Shown in pieces: positions 46,156 to 54,789 of a DNA stretch of 64,000 bases. Under the pieces are notes generated by a model. That model was not told the DNA's origin. It saw nothing but the letters and a program-made list of their open reading frames with translations, and made no database searches. The DNA is from JACMJL01 sp963791805. GTDB lineage: Bacteria; Bacillota; Clostridia; Clostridiales; Clostridiaceae. The first letter of the stretch is position 1; the number at the start of each line of letters is the position of its first letter. The stretch is taken from NCBI GenBank assembly GCA_963791805.1, contig CAWBTU010000004.1, positions 744,001-808,000 of the forward strand. The letters are read 5' to 3'. Both the position numbers and the translations under genes were made by a program.

Positions 46156-46521
46156 TTAATGCTTAATTCTTTTTCCTTTATTATTAAAAGTATTTTTCAT
46201 GTGCTTTTCAGTTAAATAAATTGGAAAAAGTAAAATAGGTACAACCATTACGCATACTACTATTAATGCAGTTTCAGTATTATCTATGAAAAATATAACT
46301 ATTAATATAGTCAGTGCTAAATCGAAAAATCCAAAAATCTTCAAATACTTGCTTGCAATTGTGTTGGCTTCCTTCCATGTCTCTTGATTCATTTTTGAGC
46401 TTTTAGTTCTATAGCCAAATACCTTATTGATACCAACTTTGATTGACATCTTTGCAAGTATTCCAGAACCTATAACTAAAAACGGTATTAAGATACACAT
46501 TATAACATTTAATGAATTCAT
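46156..46521 (-). CDS. SdpI family membrane protein
   Basis: 121 residues with three membrane segments. The family core GYRTKSSKMNQETWKEANTIASKY (about 36-60, in pieces) matches the SdpI/YhfL domain (GYR-T-S-N--W--AN). In Bacillus, SdpI protects against the SdpC toxin, but short stand-alone homologues are widespread and have no proven role. The GAGAGGAG site is strong. Confidence 0.88.
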   Translation of the reverse strand: MNSLNVIMCILIPFLVIGSGILAKMSIKVGINKVFGYRTKSSKMNQETWKEANTIASKYLKIFGFFDLALTILIVIFFIDNTETALIVVCVMVVPILLFPIYLTEKHMKNTFNNKGKRIKH

Positions 46522-46564
46522 CTTGTTCTCCTCTCATACATGTTATGCAATAACTTTCAATGCA

Positions 46565-47809
46565 TTAGTCATTATCCATGCCATTAAGCTCCATCCTTAA
46601 CCAACTTAAAGCTTCTCTAACTGTCCTTTTTCTTATTCTATCTCTATCACCTGACATTCTAAGCTCTTTTGTTTTTACATTTCCTTTTATAAATAATCCT
46701 ATATATACAAGTCCAACTGGTTTGTCCTCTGTTCCACCTTCTGGTCCTGCAATTCCAGTAGTAGAAATTCCTATATCAGTTCCTGCTGAAAGAGCTATAC
46801 CCCTAGCCATTTCTCCTGCAGTTTCATTACTTACTGCTCCATACTTCTCTAACGTTTCCTTTTTCACACCTAATCTTTTAATTTTAGCCTCATTATTATA
46901 TGTAACAGCACCTTCTAAAAATGCTGATGATATTCCTGGGTAATTTATCAGTGTCCCAGCTAATAACCCTCCAGTGCAGGATTCTGCAGTTGAAATTGTA
47001 AGTTTCTTTTTTAATAAGGTTTCTCCTATTACAAAATCTAAAGTAGTTTCTCCTACACCATAAATATATTTTCCAAGCCTTTTTCTGATTTCCTCTTCAA
47101 TTGGTTTTATTAGTTCATATGCTTCCTCTTCAGTTTTACTTTTTGCAGTGATTCTTAAAATGCACTCATTCTCCTTAGCATAGGGTGCTACTGTTGGGTT
47201 CACTCCATCATTTATGAGATCTTTTACAATCTCCTCCATTGAACTTTCCCCAATATCCGCAAACCTTATAATTTTTGAAACAAGTTTTCCATCTGTATAC
47301 TTTTCTAAATATGGTACAACAGACTCTTCAAACATTGCCTTCATTTCCCTTGGTGGTCCTGGCATTAATATCATTTTCTTTTTATCTTTTTCAATAACGC
47401 AGCCTGGAGCAGTTCCATTGTTATTTACAAGTATAATACAATCCTTTGGCATCATAGCTTGCTTAATATTACTTTCAGACATTGGTCTGCTCATTTTTTG
47501 AAATAACCCTTTAATTTTGTCTAAAGAATCTTGATCTAGTATTAACTCTTTATTAAAATACTCTGCTGCAATCTCTTTAGTCAAATCATCTTGTGTTGGT
47601 CCGAGTCCTCCAGAGGTAATAACTAAATCTGCTCTGCTAAATGCTAGTTCATAAGCTCTCTTCATTCTCTCAGCATTGTCGCCCACTACCGTTTGATAAT
47701 ATACAGATATTCCTATATCAGCTAACCTTTTCGAAATATATTGCGCATTTGTGTTTACTATATCCCCTAACAAAATTTCTGTTCCTACTGAAATAATTTC
47801 TGCTTTCAT
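46565..47809 (-). CDS. cinA: Competence/damage-inducible protein CinA
   Basis: 414 residues. The N-terminal molybdopterin-binding-like (MoCF) domain has GTEILLGDIVNTNAQ and TSGGLGPTQDDLTKE. The C-terminal CinA domain (about 250-414) has STAESCTGGLLAGTL and GIAGPEGGTEDKPVGLV, typical of nicotinamide-nucleotide amidase and ADP-ribose pyrophosphatase activity. It recycles NMN and is linked with competence in some Firmicutes. The length is normal. Confidence 0.94.
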   Translation of the reverse strand: MKAEIISVGTEILLGDIVNTNAQYISKRLADIGISVYYQTVVGDNAERMKRAYELAFSRADLVITSGGLGPTQDDLTKEIAAEYFNKELILDQDSLDKIKGLFQKMSRPMSESNIKQAMMPKDCIILVNNNGTAPGCVIEKDKKKMILMPGPPREMKAMFEESVVPYLEKYTDGKLVSKIIRFADIGESSMEEIVKDLINDGVNPTVAPYAKENECILRITAKSKTEEEAYELIKPIEEEIRKRLGKYIYGVGETTLDFVIGETLLKKKLTISTAESCTGGLLAGTLINYPGISSAFLEGAVTYNNEAKIKRLGVKKETLEKYGAVSNETAGEMARGIALSAGTDIGISTTGIAGPEGGTEDKPVGLVYIGLFIKGNVKTKELRMSGDRDRIRKRTVREALSWLRMELNGMDND

Positions 47810-47971
47810 AATAAAACCTCCATTTAGTGTTAATTAAATTGTAATCAACTAGTCTTCATCAGGCTCTTTGATTCTATTCCTATTACTTATTTTTCAATGG
47901 TCTTAAAACATTCTTCTATATATTTTACCACAAATTACATTTATAATGAGTTGTTTGCTTACTTATTTTGT

Positions 47972-48041
47972 AGAGCGGGACACCCCTCTCTTTTTAGAAG
48001 AGCTTTGGAGTTGAGGGGTGTCCCGGGTTTTCTTGGGCAAT
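47972..48041. repeat. Palindromic repeat element, copy E4
   Basis: A perfect 13-bp inverted repeat CGGGACACCCCTC (47976-47988 with 48013-48025), loop with TTTGGAGTT and an internal small stem CTCTT/AAGAG, then the tail GGTTTTCTTGGGCAA. The span is 50 bp. The foot is CGGG/CCCG where E1 has CGTG/CACG. Confidence 0.85.
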
Positions 48042-48094
48042 GTTTTAGTTTGGATTTTTATCTATAAACCTTGAAACCCGCATGGGGACTATAA

Positions 48095-48206
48095 CTTCTT
48101 ATCTTCTTATCTTCTTATCTTGTTTTCTTGTTTTCTTGTTTTCTTGTTTTCTTGTTTTCTTGTTTTCTTGTTTTCTTGTTTTCTTGTTTTCTTGTTTTCT
48201 TGTTTT
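48095..48206. repeat. Octamer tandem repeat array (14 units)
   Basis: Three units of CTTCTTAT (48095-48118) are followed in the same register by eleven units of CTTGTTTT (48119-48206). The plus strand is pure pyrimidine plus G. The array lies between divergent cinA and the ABC-F gene, between repeat elements E4 and E5. Such arrays change length by slippage. Confidence 0.9.
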
Positions 48207-48270
48207 TAAGATATCTTCTTTAATAGTTGATTAGTAATGTTATCATCTTCTTTCAGTTTCGTCATCTGCA

Positions 48271-48341
48271 GGCGGTGGGACACTCTTCTATTTATAGAAA
48301 GCCTTCGAAGATGAAGAATGTCCCATGCTTTCTTGGGCGAG
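48271..48341. repeat. Palindromic repeat element, copy E5
   Basis: TGGGACACTCTTC (48276-48288) pairs with GAAGAATGTCCCA (48313-48325) with one mismatch. The loop has its own stem TTCTAT/ATAGAA. The tail is TTTCTTGGGCGA. The span is again 50 bp. Several stem bases differ from E4 on both arms, which keeps the pairing. Confidence 0.75.
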
Positions 48342-48502
48342 ATTGATTTGATGTACATATAATATACAACCGTAAGCAGCAGTATATTATTTTCTCAACT
48401 ATATATTAAAATTCTAGGCAGTACATCTATAGTTTGAAAATAAAACAGTTGATAGATAACTTAAAATAATAGTAAAATGGTAGTGCAAGGAAGGTGACGC
48501 AG

Positions 48503-50416
48503 ATGATAGTTTTAAGTTGTAAAGATATTCATAAAGCTTATGGAATTGATGTGATTTTGGATAAAATCACTTTTAATATAAATGAAGGCGAAAAGGTTGG
48601 ACTTATTGGATCAAATGGTGCAGGTAAATCTACGCTTTTCAAAATATTAACTTCCGAACTAGAATATGACAGTGGTGAGCTTTTTATTGACAAGAACAAA
48701 AAAATTGGATACTTGTCTCAACATCTCTCTCTTGATAGTACTAGTTCTATTATGCAAGAGTTATTAGGTGTTTTTTCTGATTTAAGGGATATTGAAGATA
48801 AAATTAGTGAGCTTGAGATAAAAATGAATGAGCCATATGATGCTACTAGAGAAGACTACCACAATAAAATAATAAAAGAATATACAACCCTTTCGGAAAT
48901 TTACACTCACCGCGGCGGTTATACCTATAAAGGTGAAATAAATAGGGTTTTATCAGGGCTTGGTTTCCTAGAGGTGGATTTTGATAAAAAAGTTAATATA
49001 TTAAGTGGCGGTCAAAAAACACGAGTTGCGCTTTGTAAATTACTTTTGACTAAACCTGAAATTCTACTGTTAGATGAACCTACAAATCATCTTGATTTAG
49101 AAGCCGTTGAATGGCTTGAAGAATATTTAAAATCCTATAAAGGTACTATAATAATAATTTCCCATGATAGATTTTTTCTAGATGCAATTACTAGTAAAAC
49201 TTTAGAATTAATTAGTGGCAGAGTGGATAGCTATTCTGGAAGTTATACTGCTTTTATTGATTTAAAGAAGAAAAACTATGAAGTTCAAATGAAAGCCTTT
49301 AGTGTTCAGCAAACTGAAATAAAGAGACAGGAAGAAATAATTGAACGTTATCGCTCTTTCAATAGAGAAAAAAGTGTTAGGGCAGCTGAGAGCAGACAAA
49401 AGTCTCTTGATAAAGTTACTCGAATAGTCGCTCCTGATAAAGAGAAAAGGGCTTCCAAAATAAAATTTGAAACACAAGTTAAAAGTGGTAGTGACGTATT
49501 ACATGCAGAAAACTTATCTAAAAGCTTTGGGCAGAAACTGCTTTTCAATGGGCTATTTCTTGATATAAAAAGAGAGGATAAATCTGCTCTTATTGGTGAA
49601 AACGGTCGTGGAAAAACTACACTCTTTAAAATGCTAATGGATAATATAAATCCTGATTCTGGTTTTAAGTCTTTAGGTAAAAATGTAATAATCGGCTACT
49701 ATGATCAAGAACAATCAAATTTAGCAGATGAAAAAACTGTAATCGATGAAGTGTGGGATGATTTCCCCGAAATGACCACAACTGAAGTAAGAAACGCTCT
49801 GGCTGCATTTTTATTTAATGGTGATGATGTATTTAAAACTATTGGCTTGCTTAGCGGTGGTGAAAAATGCAGAATAAATTTATTAAAATTAATGCTATCT
49901 AAATCAAACTTTTTACTTTTAGATGAACCTACAAATCACTTGGATATAATATCAAGAGAAGCCTTAGAAGATGCACTTTTAAGCTATGATGGAACTATTC
50001 TTGTTATTTCCCATGATAGATACTTTTTAAATAAAGTAATCAATAAAATCTATGAACTTAAAATAGATGGCTTGAAAGAATACTTAGGAAACTACAACTA
50101 CTATGTAGAAAAGAAAAAAAACCCTTTAAGATTCCAAGAGGATGAAGAAAATGAAGGTAAATCAAAAACACAAATACAACTTGAGAAGAAGAAAAAAAGA
50201 GAGCAAGAAAAGCTAGAAAAAGAGGCCACTCAGAGCATAAAGAAAATAGAAAAAGATATTGCAGACTTAGAAGCAGAAATATCAAGATTACATGATAATC
50301 TTTGTCTAGAAGAAGTTTATTCTAACCCTGAAAAAAGCTTAGAAGTAAATAAGGAAATTACTTCAAATGAAAGTAAACTTGAAGCTTTGTATGAAAAATG
50401 GGAAGAAATGATATAG
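48503..50416 (+). CDS. ABC-F family ATPase
   Basis: 637 residues, with two ABC domains in one chain and no membrane segment. First domain: Walker A GSNGAGKST, signature LSGGQKTR, Walker B LLLDEPTNHLD. The linker (about 240-330) is basic and helical. Second domain: GENGRGKTT, LSGGEKCR, LLLDEPTNHLD. The C-terminal ~80 residues are a Lys/Glu coiled coil (from about 555). ABC-F proteins bind the ribosomal E site; some give antibiotic resistance, but this architecture resembles housekeeping YdiF/Uup types. ATG 48503 is used because AAGGTG lies six bases before it. Confidence 0.92.
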   Translation: MIVLSCKDIHKAYGIDVILDKITFNINEGEKVGLIGSNGAGKSTLFKILTSELEYDSGELFIDKNKKIGYLSQHLSLDSTSSIMQELLGVFSDLRDIEDKISELEIKMNEPYDATREDYHNKIIKEYTTLSEIYTHRGGYTYKGEINRVLSGLGFLEVDFDKKVNILSGGQKTRVALCKLLLTKPEILLLDEPTNHLDLEAVEWLEEYLKSYKGTIIIISHDRFFLDAITSKTLELISGRVDSYSGSYTAFIDLKKKNYEVQMKAFSVQQTEIKRQEEIIERYRSFNREKSVRAAESRQKSLDKVTRIVAPDKEKRASKIKFETQVKSGSDVLHAENLSKSFGQKLLFNGLFLDIKREDKSALIGENGRGKTTLFKMLMDNINPDSGFKSLGKNVIIGYYDQEQSNLADEKTVIDEVWDDFPEMTTTEVRNALAAFLFNGDDVFKTIGLLSGGEKCRINLLKLMLSKSNFLLLDEPTNHLDIISREALEDALLSYDGTILVISHDRYFLNKVINKIYELKIDGLKEYLGNYNYYVEKKKNPLRFQEDEENEGKSKTQIQLEKKKKREQEKLEKEATQSIKKIEKDIADLEAEISRLHDNLCLEEVYSNPEKSLEVNKEITSNESKLEALYEKWEEMI

Positions 50417-50444
50417 CTTAGTAAGGAACTTATGATAGGGTAAC

Positions 50445-50558
50445 AACCTAATGTTTTAAGTATCGAGAAAATTCACTGCACCAAGAAAGACTAAGCTGTT
50501 TAAGGCAAAGTCTTTCTAAGGCTCGCTGAAATAATCTCTATACATAAAATATTAGGTT
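50445..50558. other. Long imperfect hairpin downstream of the ABC-F gene
   Basis: The outer stem AACCTAATGTTTTAAGTAT (50445-50463) pairs with 50540-50558 at 17 of 19 positions. An inner stem AGAAAGACT (50484-50492) pairs with 50509-50517. Together they form a 114-base structure without a T tract. It could be a small structured RNA, a miniature inverted-repeat element or a 3' stabiliser. The rest of 50417-50729 holds nothing recognisable. Confidence 0.45.
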
Positions 50559-50729
50559 CTTTCTTATATATATGTTCGATTTATAAAGCTAAAAGTATAT
50601 AATCAAATATGTCTTCTACAAGTTGCATATTCTGATAAAACCTAAAAAGGATAGGTTAATCTAAATAGAACGAATCTTCAAAAGCTTTTATAAAATAAAT
50701 ATGTATTACTTTTAAAAAATTGAAAAATT

Positions 50730-50762
50730 ATAAAGTTAAGATTCTTTGACCCTTAACTTTAT
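50730..50762 (-). terminator. Terminator of the flavodoxin gene
   Basis: An 11-bp perfect stem ATAAAGTTAAG (50730-50740 with 50752-50762) overlaps the stop codon and is followed by AATTTTTCAATTTTTT on the minus strand. Confidence 0.75.
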
Positions 50763-51232
50763 AGCCCGTCAGTAAATTTCTTAATTTTATTTATATATGT
50801 TTCATCCTTGAAATCTTTTCCTGAAATTTCTAAAACTCCAGTAACTTTCTTACCAGTGATTTCCTCAACAATTGAAACCACTTTGCTTTTTCCAGCACCC
50901 CCTGATGCACAAAAAACTGCTACTTCTTTTATTTTATCTGCATTTTGCACAAGAAATGTTCTAGTTGCAGTTGAAACCTTTCCTGCCCAAACTGGCGTTC
51001 CAATTACTACAAGATCATATTTGGTTAAATCACTTTTTATAGGTAATATTTCTGTAAGTTTTTCTGTCATTGCAGTCCTTCCAGCTGAAATAAACCCAAT
51101 TATTCCTTTTCTATTCTTTGTATCAATGATTTCTTCCATATCACAATTTAAATTGATGGTAATACCTCCAGCTACTTTTCTTAAAGTTCCTGTTCTAGAA
51201 TAATATAGAACAAGAATTTTCTTGTTTGACAT
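50759..51232 (-). CDS. Flavodoxin
   Basis: 157 residues. The FMN phosphate loop is YYSRTGTLRKVA (about 10-21). GTPVWAGKVSTATRTFL and FCASGGAGKSK carry the isoalloxazine-binding loops. It is a small cytoplasmic electron carrier or flavin reductase. The ATG at 51232 follows GAGGAG; 28 extra upstream codons of the open frame have no ribosome site. It diverges from the Cu/Zn SOD gene, so both may respond to the same stress (inference). Confidence 0.88.
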   Translation of the reverse strand: MSNKKILVLYYSRTGTLRKVAGGITINLNCDMEEIIDTKNRKGIIGFISAGRTAMTEKLTEILPIKSDLTKYDLVVIGTPVWAGKVSTATRTFLVQNADKIKEVAVFCASGGAGKSKVVSIVEEITGKKVTGVLEISGKDFKDETYINKIKKFTDGL

Positions 51233-51369
51233 ATTAATCACTCCTCTTTCGAAACCTATTATATCCTCAATATACCATATTGCCATTTGCATAACAATGG
51301 TTATGATAATAACCATTTAATACAATTATCATATTATTAACTATAGCGAAATTTTTTTTGGAGGAGTTT

Positions 51370-51873
51370 ATGAATTATCCTTATGAATATTTTGATTACA
51401 GAGAAGTTCCTTATAGGCGCCAAGCAAGAGCAATAATGAAAGGCGGTCCTTTAGCTCCAAATTTAAAAGGGTTTGTAGTCTTCACTGATGTTCCAGGTGG
51501 AACAGAAGTATATACTGAAATTAATGGCCTTCCAAATTTCAGACCAGCTGAAAATGGTAACCCCCAAATTGGACCTTTTGGATTTCATATTCACAAAAAC
51601 GGGAATTGTACTATTGGCAATCCTACCAAGCCATTTATGGCAGCTGACGGTCACTGGAATCCAACCAATCAACCACACGGAAACCACGCGGGAGACTTTC
51701 CAGTTCTTTTTTCCAACGGTGGAAGAGCAAGAATGACTTTTTTTACAAACAAATTTAAGGTAAGAGACATCATTGGAAAATCAGTAATTATACATGAAAG
51801 TCCAGATGATTATAGAACAGAGCCTTCTGGCAACTCTGGTAGAATGATGGCTTGTGGAGTGATTATAACTTAA
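51370..51873 (+). CDS. sodC: Cu/Zn superoxide dismutase family protein
   Basis: 167 residues. All metal ligands can be seen: His73 and His75 (FGFHIHKNGNC), the bridging His95 (DGHWNP), His103, His106 and Asp109 (PHGNHAGDF) and His142 (IIHESPDD). Also present are Arg158 (SGNSGRMMACG) and the disulfide pair Cys80/Cys162. So the protein should be catalytically complete. There is no signal peptide, whereas most bacterial SodC proteins are exported; it may be cytoplasmic or spore-associated. The ATG at 51370 follows GGAGGAG. The upstream TTG at 51358 lies within the ribosome site. Confidence 0.92.
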   Translation: MNYPYEYFDYREVPYRRQARAIMKGGPLAPNLKGFVVFTDVPGGTEVYTEINGLPNFRPAENGNPQIGPFGFHIHKNGNCTIGNPTKPFMAADGHWNPTNQPHGNHAGDFPVLFSNGGRARMTFFTNKFKVRDIIGKSVIIHESPDDYRTEPSGNSGRMMACGVIIT

Positions 51874-51884
51874 TACATTATGGA

Positions 51885-51918
51885 AAAGAAGACACCTTAT
51901 TATAGTGTCTTCTTTCTA
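51885..51918. terminator. Terminator between sodC and the MORN gene
   Basis: A perfect 11-bp stem AAAGAAGACAC (51885-51895 with 51905-51915) ends in a T-rich run. The genes converge. Confidence 0.85.
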
Positions 51919-51958
51919 CTATCTTCTTTATCTGTAATAGTTGGTTGATGATTTATCT

Positions 51959-52711
51959 TTAGTTTCCAACATACTTTCCATCTTTCCACAACCCTTTTTT
52001 TACAACTCCAGTTGCAGATGTAGCTATTCCCTGCCCATTATATCTACCATCCTTATAGTCACCCACATATTTATCTCCAGTAACTAAAGTAGATGTGCCT
52101 TGTCCATTTGGTTTTCCATCTATAAATTCACCGGTATATGTATCACCATTAATTGATGTAAGGGTACCTTTACCACTAAATTTATCTTCTTTAAACTCAC
52201 CTACATATTTATCTCCATTTGCATAAGTATATGTGCCTCGTCCATTCTTTTTACCATCTACAAACACACCTATATAAAGATCCCTATTAGAATATGTCAA
52301 TGTTCCTTCCCCTTTAAACTTATCTTCTTTAAACTCGCCTACATATTTCTCGCCACTAACTTTTATGATAGTTCCTTGCCCATTTCTTTTTCCATCTTTC
52401 ACCTGTCCAATATATTTATCTCCATTAGCATCCGTTACAGTTGCTGTACCATTCATTTTTCCATTTTTAAATTTTCCAACATATTTATCTCCATTGGCAT
52501 AAGTATATGTTCCTTGTCCATTTCTTTTACTATTTTTTAATTCACCTTCATATTTATCTCCGCTGCTATAATTCTGAATACCTTTAACACCTGATTGATT
52601 TCCAATATGAATACCTCCACAACCTGAAATAATAAAACTAAATAAAATTAATGCAAAAATAGTTGTTCGTTGTTTATTAAACCTGTTGCTTTTGTGTTTG
52701 AAATCATACAT
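51959..52711 (-). CDS. MORN-repeat lipoprotein
   Basis: 250 residues. A lipoprotein signal with lipobox ISGC (Cys31) precedes eight full MORN repeats of 23 residues (GDKYVGEFKDGKxNGxGT type) and a short last one, from about residue 54 to the end. MORN modules form a flat beta sheet used for lipid or protein contacts. The protein should be tethered to the outer membrane face. The repeats are nearly pure, with little else in the protein. GGAGAT ribosome site. Confidence 0.88.
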   Translation of the reverse strand: MYDFKHKSNRFNKQRTTIFALILFSFIISGCGGIHIGNQSGVKGIQNYSSGDKYEGELKNSKRNGQGTYTYANGDKYVGKFKNGKMNGTATVTDANGDKYIGQVKDGKRNGQGTIIKVSGEKYVGEFKEDKFKGEGTLTYSNRDLYIGVFVDGKKNGRGTYTYANGDKYVGEFKEDKFSGKGTLTSINGDTYTGEFIDGKPNGQGTSTLVTGDKYVGDYKDGRYNGQGIATSATGVVKKGLWKDGKYVGN

Positions 52712-52803
52712 GTGTTTATCTCCTTCGTAATCCTAATCAAGTATAATTTTACAGCATACTTAAATTCATTACAATAACTTTCTCTTTTAATAAAAAATAG
52801 CAA

Positions 52804-52850
52804 TAAAAAAGGTACCCTACAAAACAATTATCCATTATTTTATAGTACCT
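52804..52850 (-). terminator. Terminator of the degenerate HD-GYP gene
   Basis: The stem AGGTAC/GTACCT, extended by TATAAAA/TTTTGTA with a bulge (about 52810-52850), is followed by TTTTTTA on the minus strand. Confidence 0.6.
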
Positions 52851-52868
52851 CTATAATTAAATATATTT

Positions 52869-53846
52869 TTAAAATATCAATTCTTTTATAAATATTGATA
52901 GATGCTCCATCAAGTTTAACAATCTTGGAACATTATTAAAGTATACTCCAACTACTGGCCGCATTGGGAAATTTTTATTTTGCATAACAATCACTGCATC
53001 CAAACCATTGCTAAGCTTAACTACTAATCCATTTGGATAGCAATAAACTGAATTAATAAAATCCTTATAAATTTCTTCTCCATACAGATTAATAGAATTC
53101 ATCATCATTATTTCTATAGCATAGTTAATGGAATTTGCATTAACGCTTTTTGTTAGACTTAAATAATCATCACATATGTGGATTATTTTTGCAAATTCGT
53201 GAATTTCCTTATCCACTAAGCCCTGTGGTGCTCCAGTACCATCTATGTTCTCATGATGTTGATAAATTCCTACATATACCGTTGTTGGAAAGGTATTTGC
53301 TTTTTTAACTAATCTATAACCCTCTTCGCAATGTTTCTCTTCACCACATACCAATTTACCTATATCGAACAAAAGTGCTGCCATACCAAGATTAGTTAAT
53401 CTTTTTTTGTCATATCCTTTCTGTATTCCAATTATAATAGATAAAACACAGACTCTTAAGGAATTTACTACCAATTCCATATCCTTATCAACAACATCAT
53501 TAATCATAAATGCATTTTCGCTCAAATTAATATTATCAATCAAATCTCTTACAATGTTTGAAACTTTTGATTCACTTACAGTGTTTTTAGTTTTTATTTC
53601 ATTAAATAATTCCTTTATAGCTGCTAATATTTTAATTTTCAAAGTAACCTCTATTACTTCTTGAACTGAAATATCATGTCGATTATCTTCAATGTATGTT
53701 GTTGCAATTCCTATATTGCTTATTGCTTGAATATTTTTTTCCGTAAATACTGTACCTTTACTCATAAATAATTGACCATTACCATGATAAATTGAAGTTT
53801 CCAAGGTTTTTCCAATTAACTTATCATTAACAAGTACTAATCTCAT
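52869..53846 (-). CDS. Degenerate HD-GYP domain protein
   Basis: 325 residues, same layout as the protein at 44526. The catalytic residues are partly lost: the first ligand His is Asn (VVNSLRV for FYHSVNV), HD is FD (LLFDIGK) and the last Asp region VYDALT is DYLSLT. HHENIDGTGAP keeps the two His but changes GYP to GAP, and EKHCEEGY keeps its His. It probably cannot hydrolyse c-di-GMP and may act as a binding or scaffold protein (inference). It starts at an ATG with an AGGT site. Confidence 0.85.
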   Translation of the reverse strand: MRLVLVNDKLIGKTLETSIYHGNGQLFMSKGTVFTEKNIQAISNIGIATTYIEDNRHDISVQEVIEVTLKIKILAAIKELFNEIKTKNTVSESKVSNIVRDLIDNINLSENAFMINDVVDKDMELVVNSLRVCVLSIIIGIQKGYDKKRLTNLGMAALLFDIGKLVCGEEKHCEEGYRLVKKANTFPTTVYVGIYQHHENIDGTGAPQGLVDKEIHEFAKIIHICDDYLSLTKSVNANSINYAIEIMMMNSINLYGEEIYKDFINSVYCYPNGLVVKLSNGLDAVIVMQNKNFPMRPVVGVYFNNVPRLLNLMEHLSIFIKELIF

Positions 53847-54099
53847 ATTATACCTCCAATTGCTAAGTATTTATAAATGTATTATACCCTAAAAAACAAG
53901 AGCAAACAACGACTTAAAATGCCTTACATGTTAATAATTATGCTTAAATATTACTAATACTTCTTTAAATATTAGCTTATAACCAAAAGTGTAAAAAAGA
54001 GACGTAAAATTCAGAATATTAAGAGGATTTTGTAAGTTCGTGTAGAATAGATTAATTATACTCTAACAGTATTAGTAGAAAGTGAAGGGATGTGTTATT

Positions 54100-54675
54100 A
54101 TGAAAGACATTTCAATTGACCAATTAATAAAGGAGGTAAATAAATACAAACCTGAAATATCTAGGTGCGATGTAGAGTTGATTAAATTAATCTATTCAGT
54201 TATGACAAATAATACTGATAAATTGGAAGAATTAAATTATTGTTCCGATTCATTGTTTGACAACAGTAATACTATTCTGACTGGAAAAACCTACGGTGTA
54301 CATACTGTAAAATTAGCTGATAGATTAAAAAAACTAGGGGTTGGTGATATACAGGGACTTTCTCCAACAGAGGCAGAATTCTTAACAAATGCTGAAGTGC
54401 TAGATGTAACTACTGAAGCCGATGCAAATAAAGTTTATCATATTTTAAATCTAGCAAGTACAACACCTATATATAAAATCATTATTAGAACAAAAACTAG
54501 TGAATATACTGAGTATTTGTATAATATTTCTGGAGCAACTATTCTGTTTGGCTGGGATGGCTGGGAATATATAAAAATGTATCATGTACTTCCTGCTCAC
54601 TCCTATGTCAACACAATAGTAATCGATGCTAAACATAAGAAAAATAGTTATAAAAAGACTTTGCTAATAGAATAA
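54100..54675 (+). CDS. Hypothetical protein
   Basis: 191 residues from the ATG at 54100, preceded by GAAGGGA. The frame opens at a GTG at 54082. The N-terminus is helical and the C-terminal half (from about 95) is beta-rich, with aromatic residues (ILFGWDGWEYIKMYHV). No signal peptide or membrane segment. Not recognised. Followed after 114 bases by a His-rich protein gene on the same strand. Confidence 0.65.
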   Translation: MKDISIDQLIKEVNKYKPEISRCDVELIKLIYSVMTNNTDKLEELNYCSDSLFDNSNTILTGKTYGVHTVKLADRLKKLGVGDIQGLSPTEAEFLTNAEVLDVTTEADANKVYHILNLASTTPIYKIIIRTKTSEYTEYLYNISGATILFGWDGWEYIKMYHVLPAHSYVNTIVIDAKHKKNSYKKTLLIE

Positions 54676-54789
54676 TTATTTAGGGACATAATATGGCATT
54701 TTTCAAAAGAAATATTTGAAAGGTTTTGTAGCAATTTCTTGAATTCAAAATATAATAATAGAGTAATTATAATATTTTGGAGGTTATCG

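Noticed and set aside
48095..48206. CRISPR array
   Set aside because: Units are 8 bp, contiguous and without spacers.
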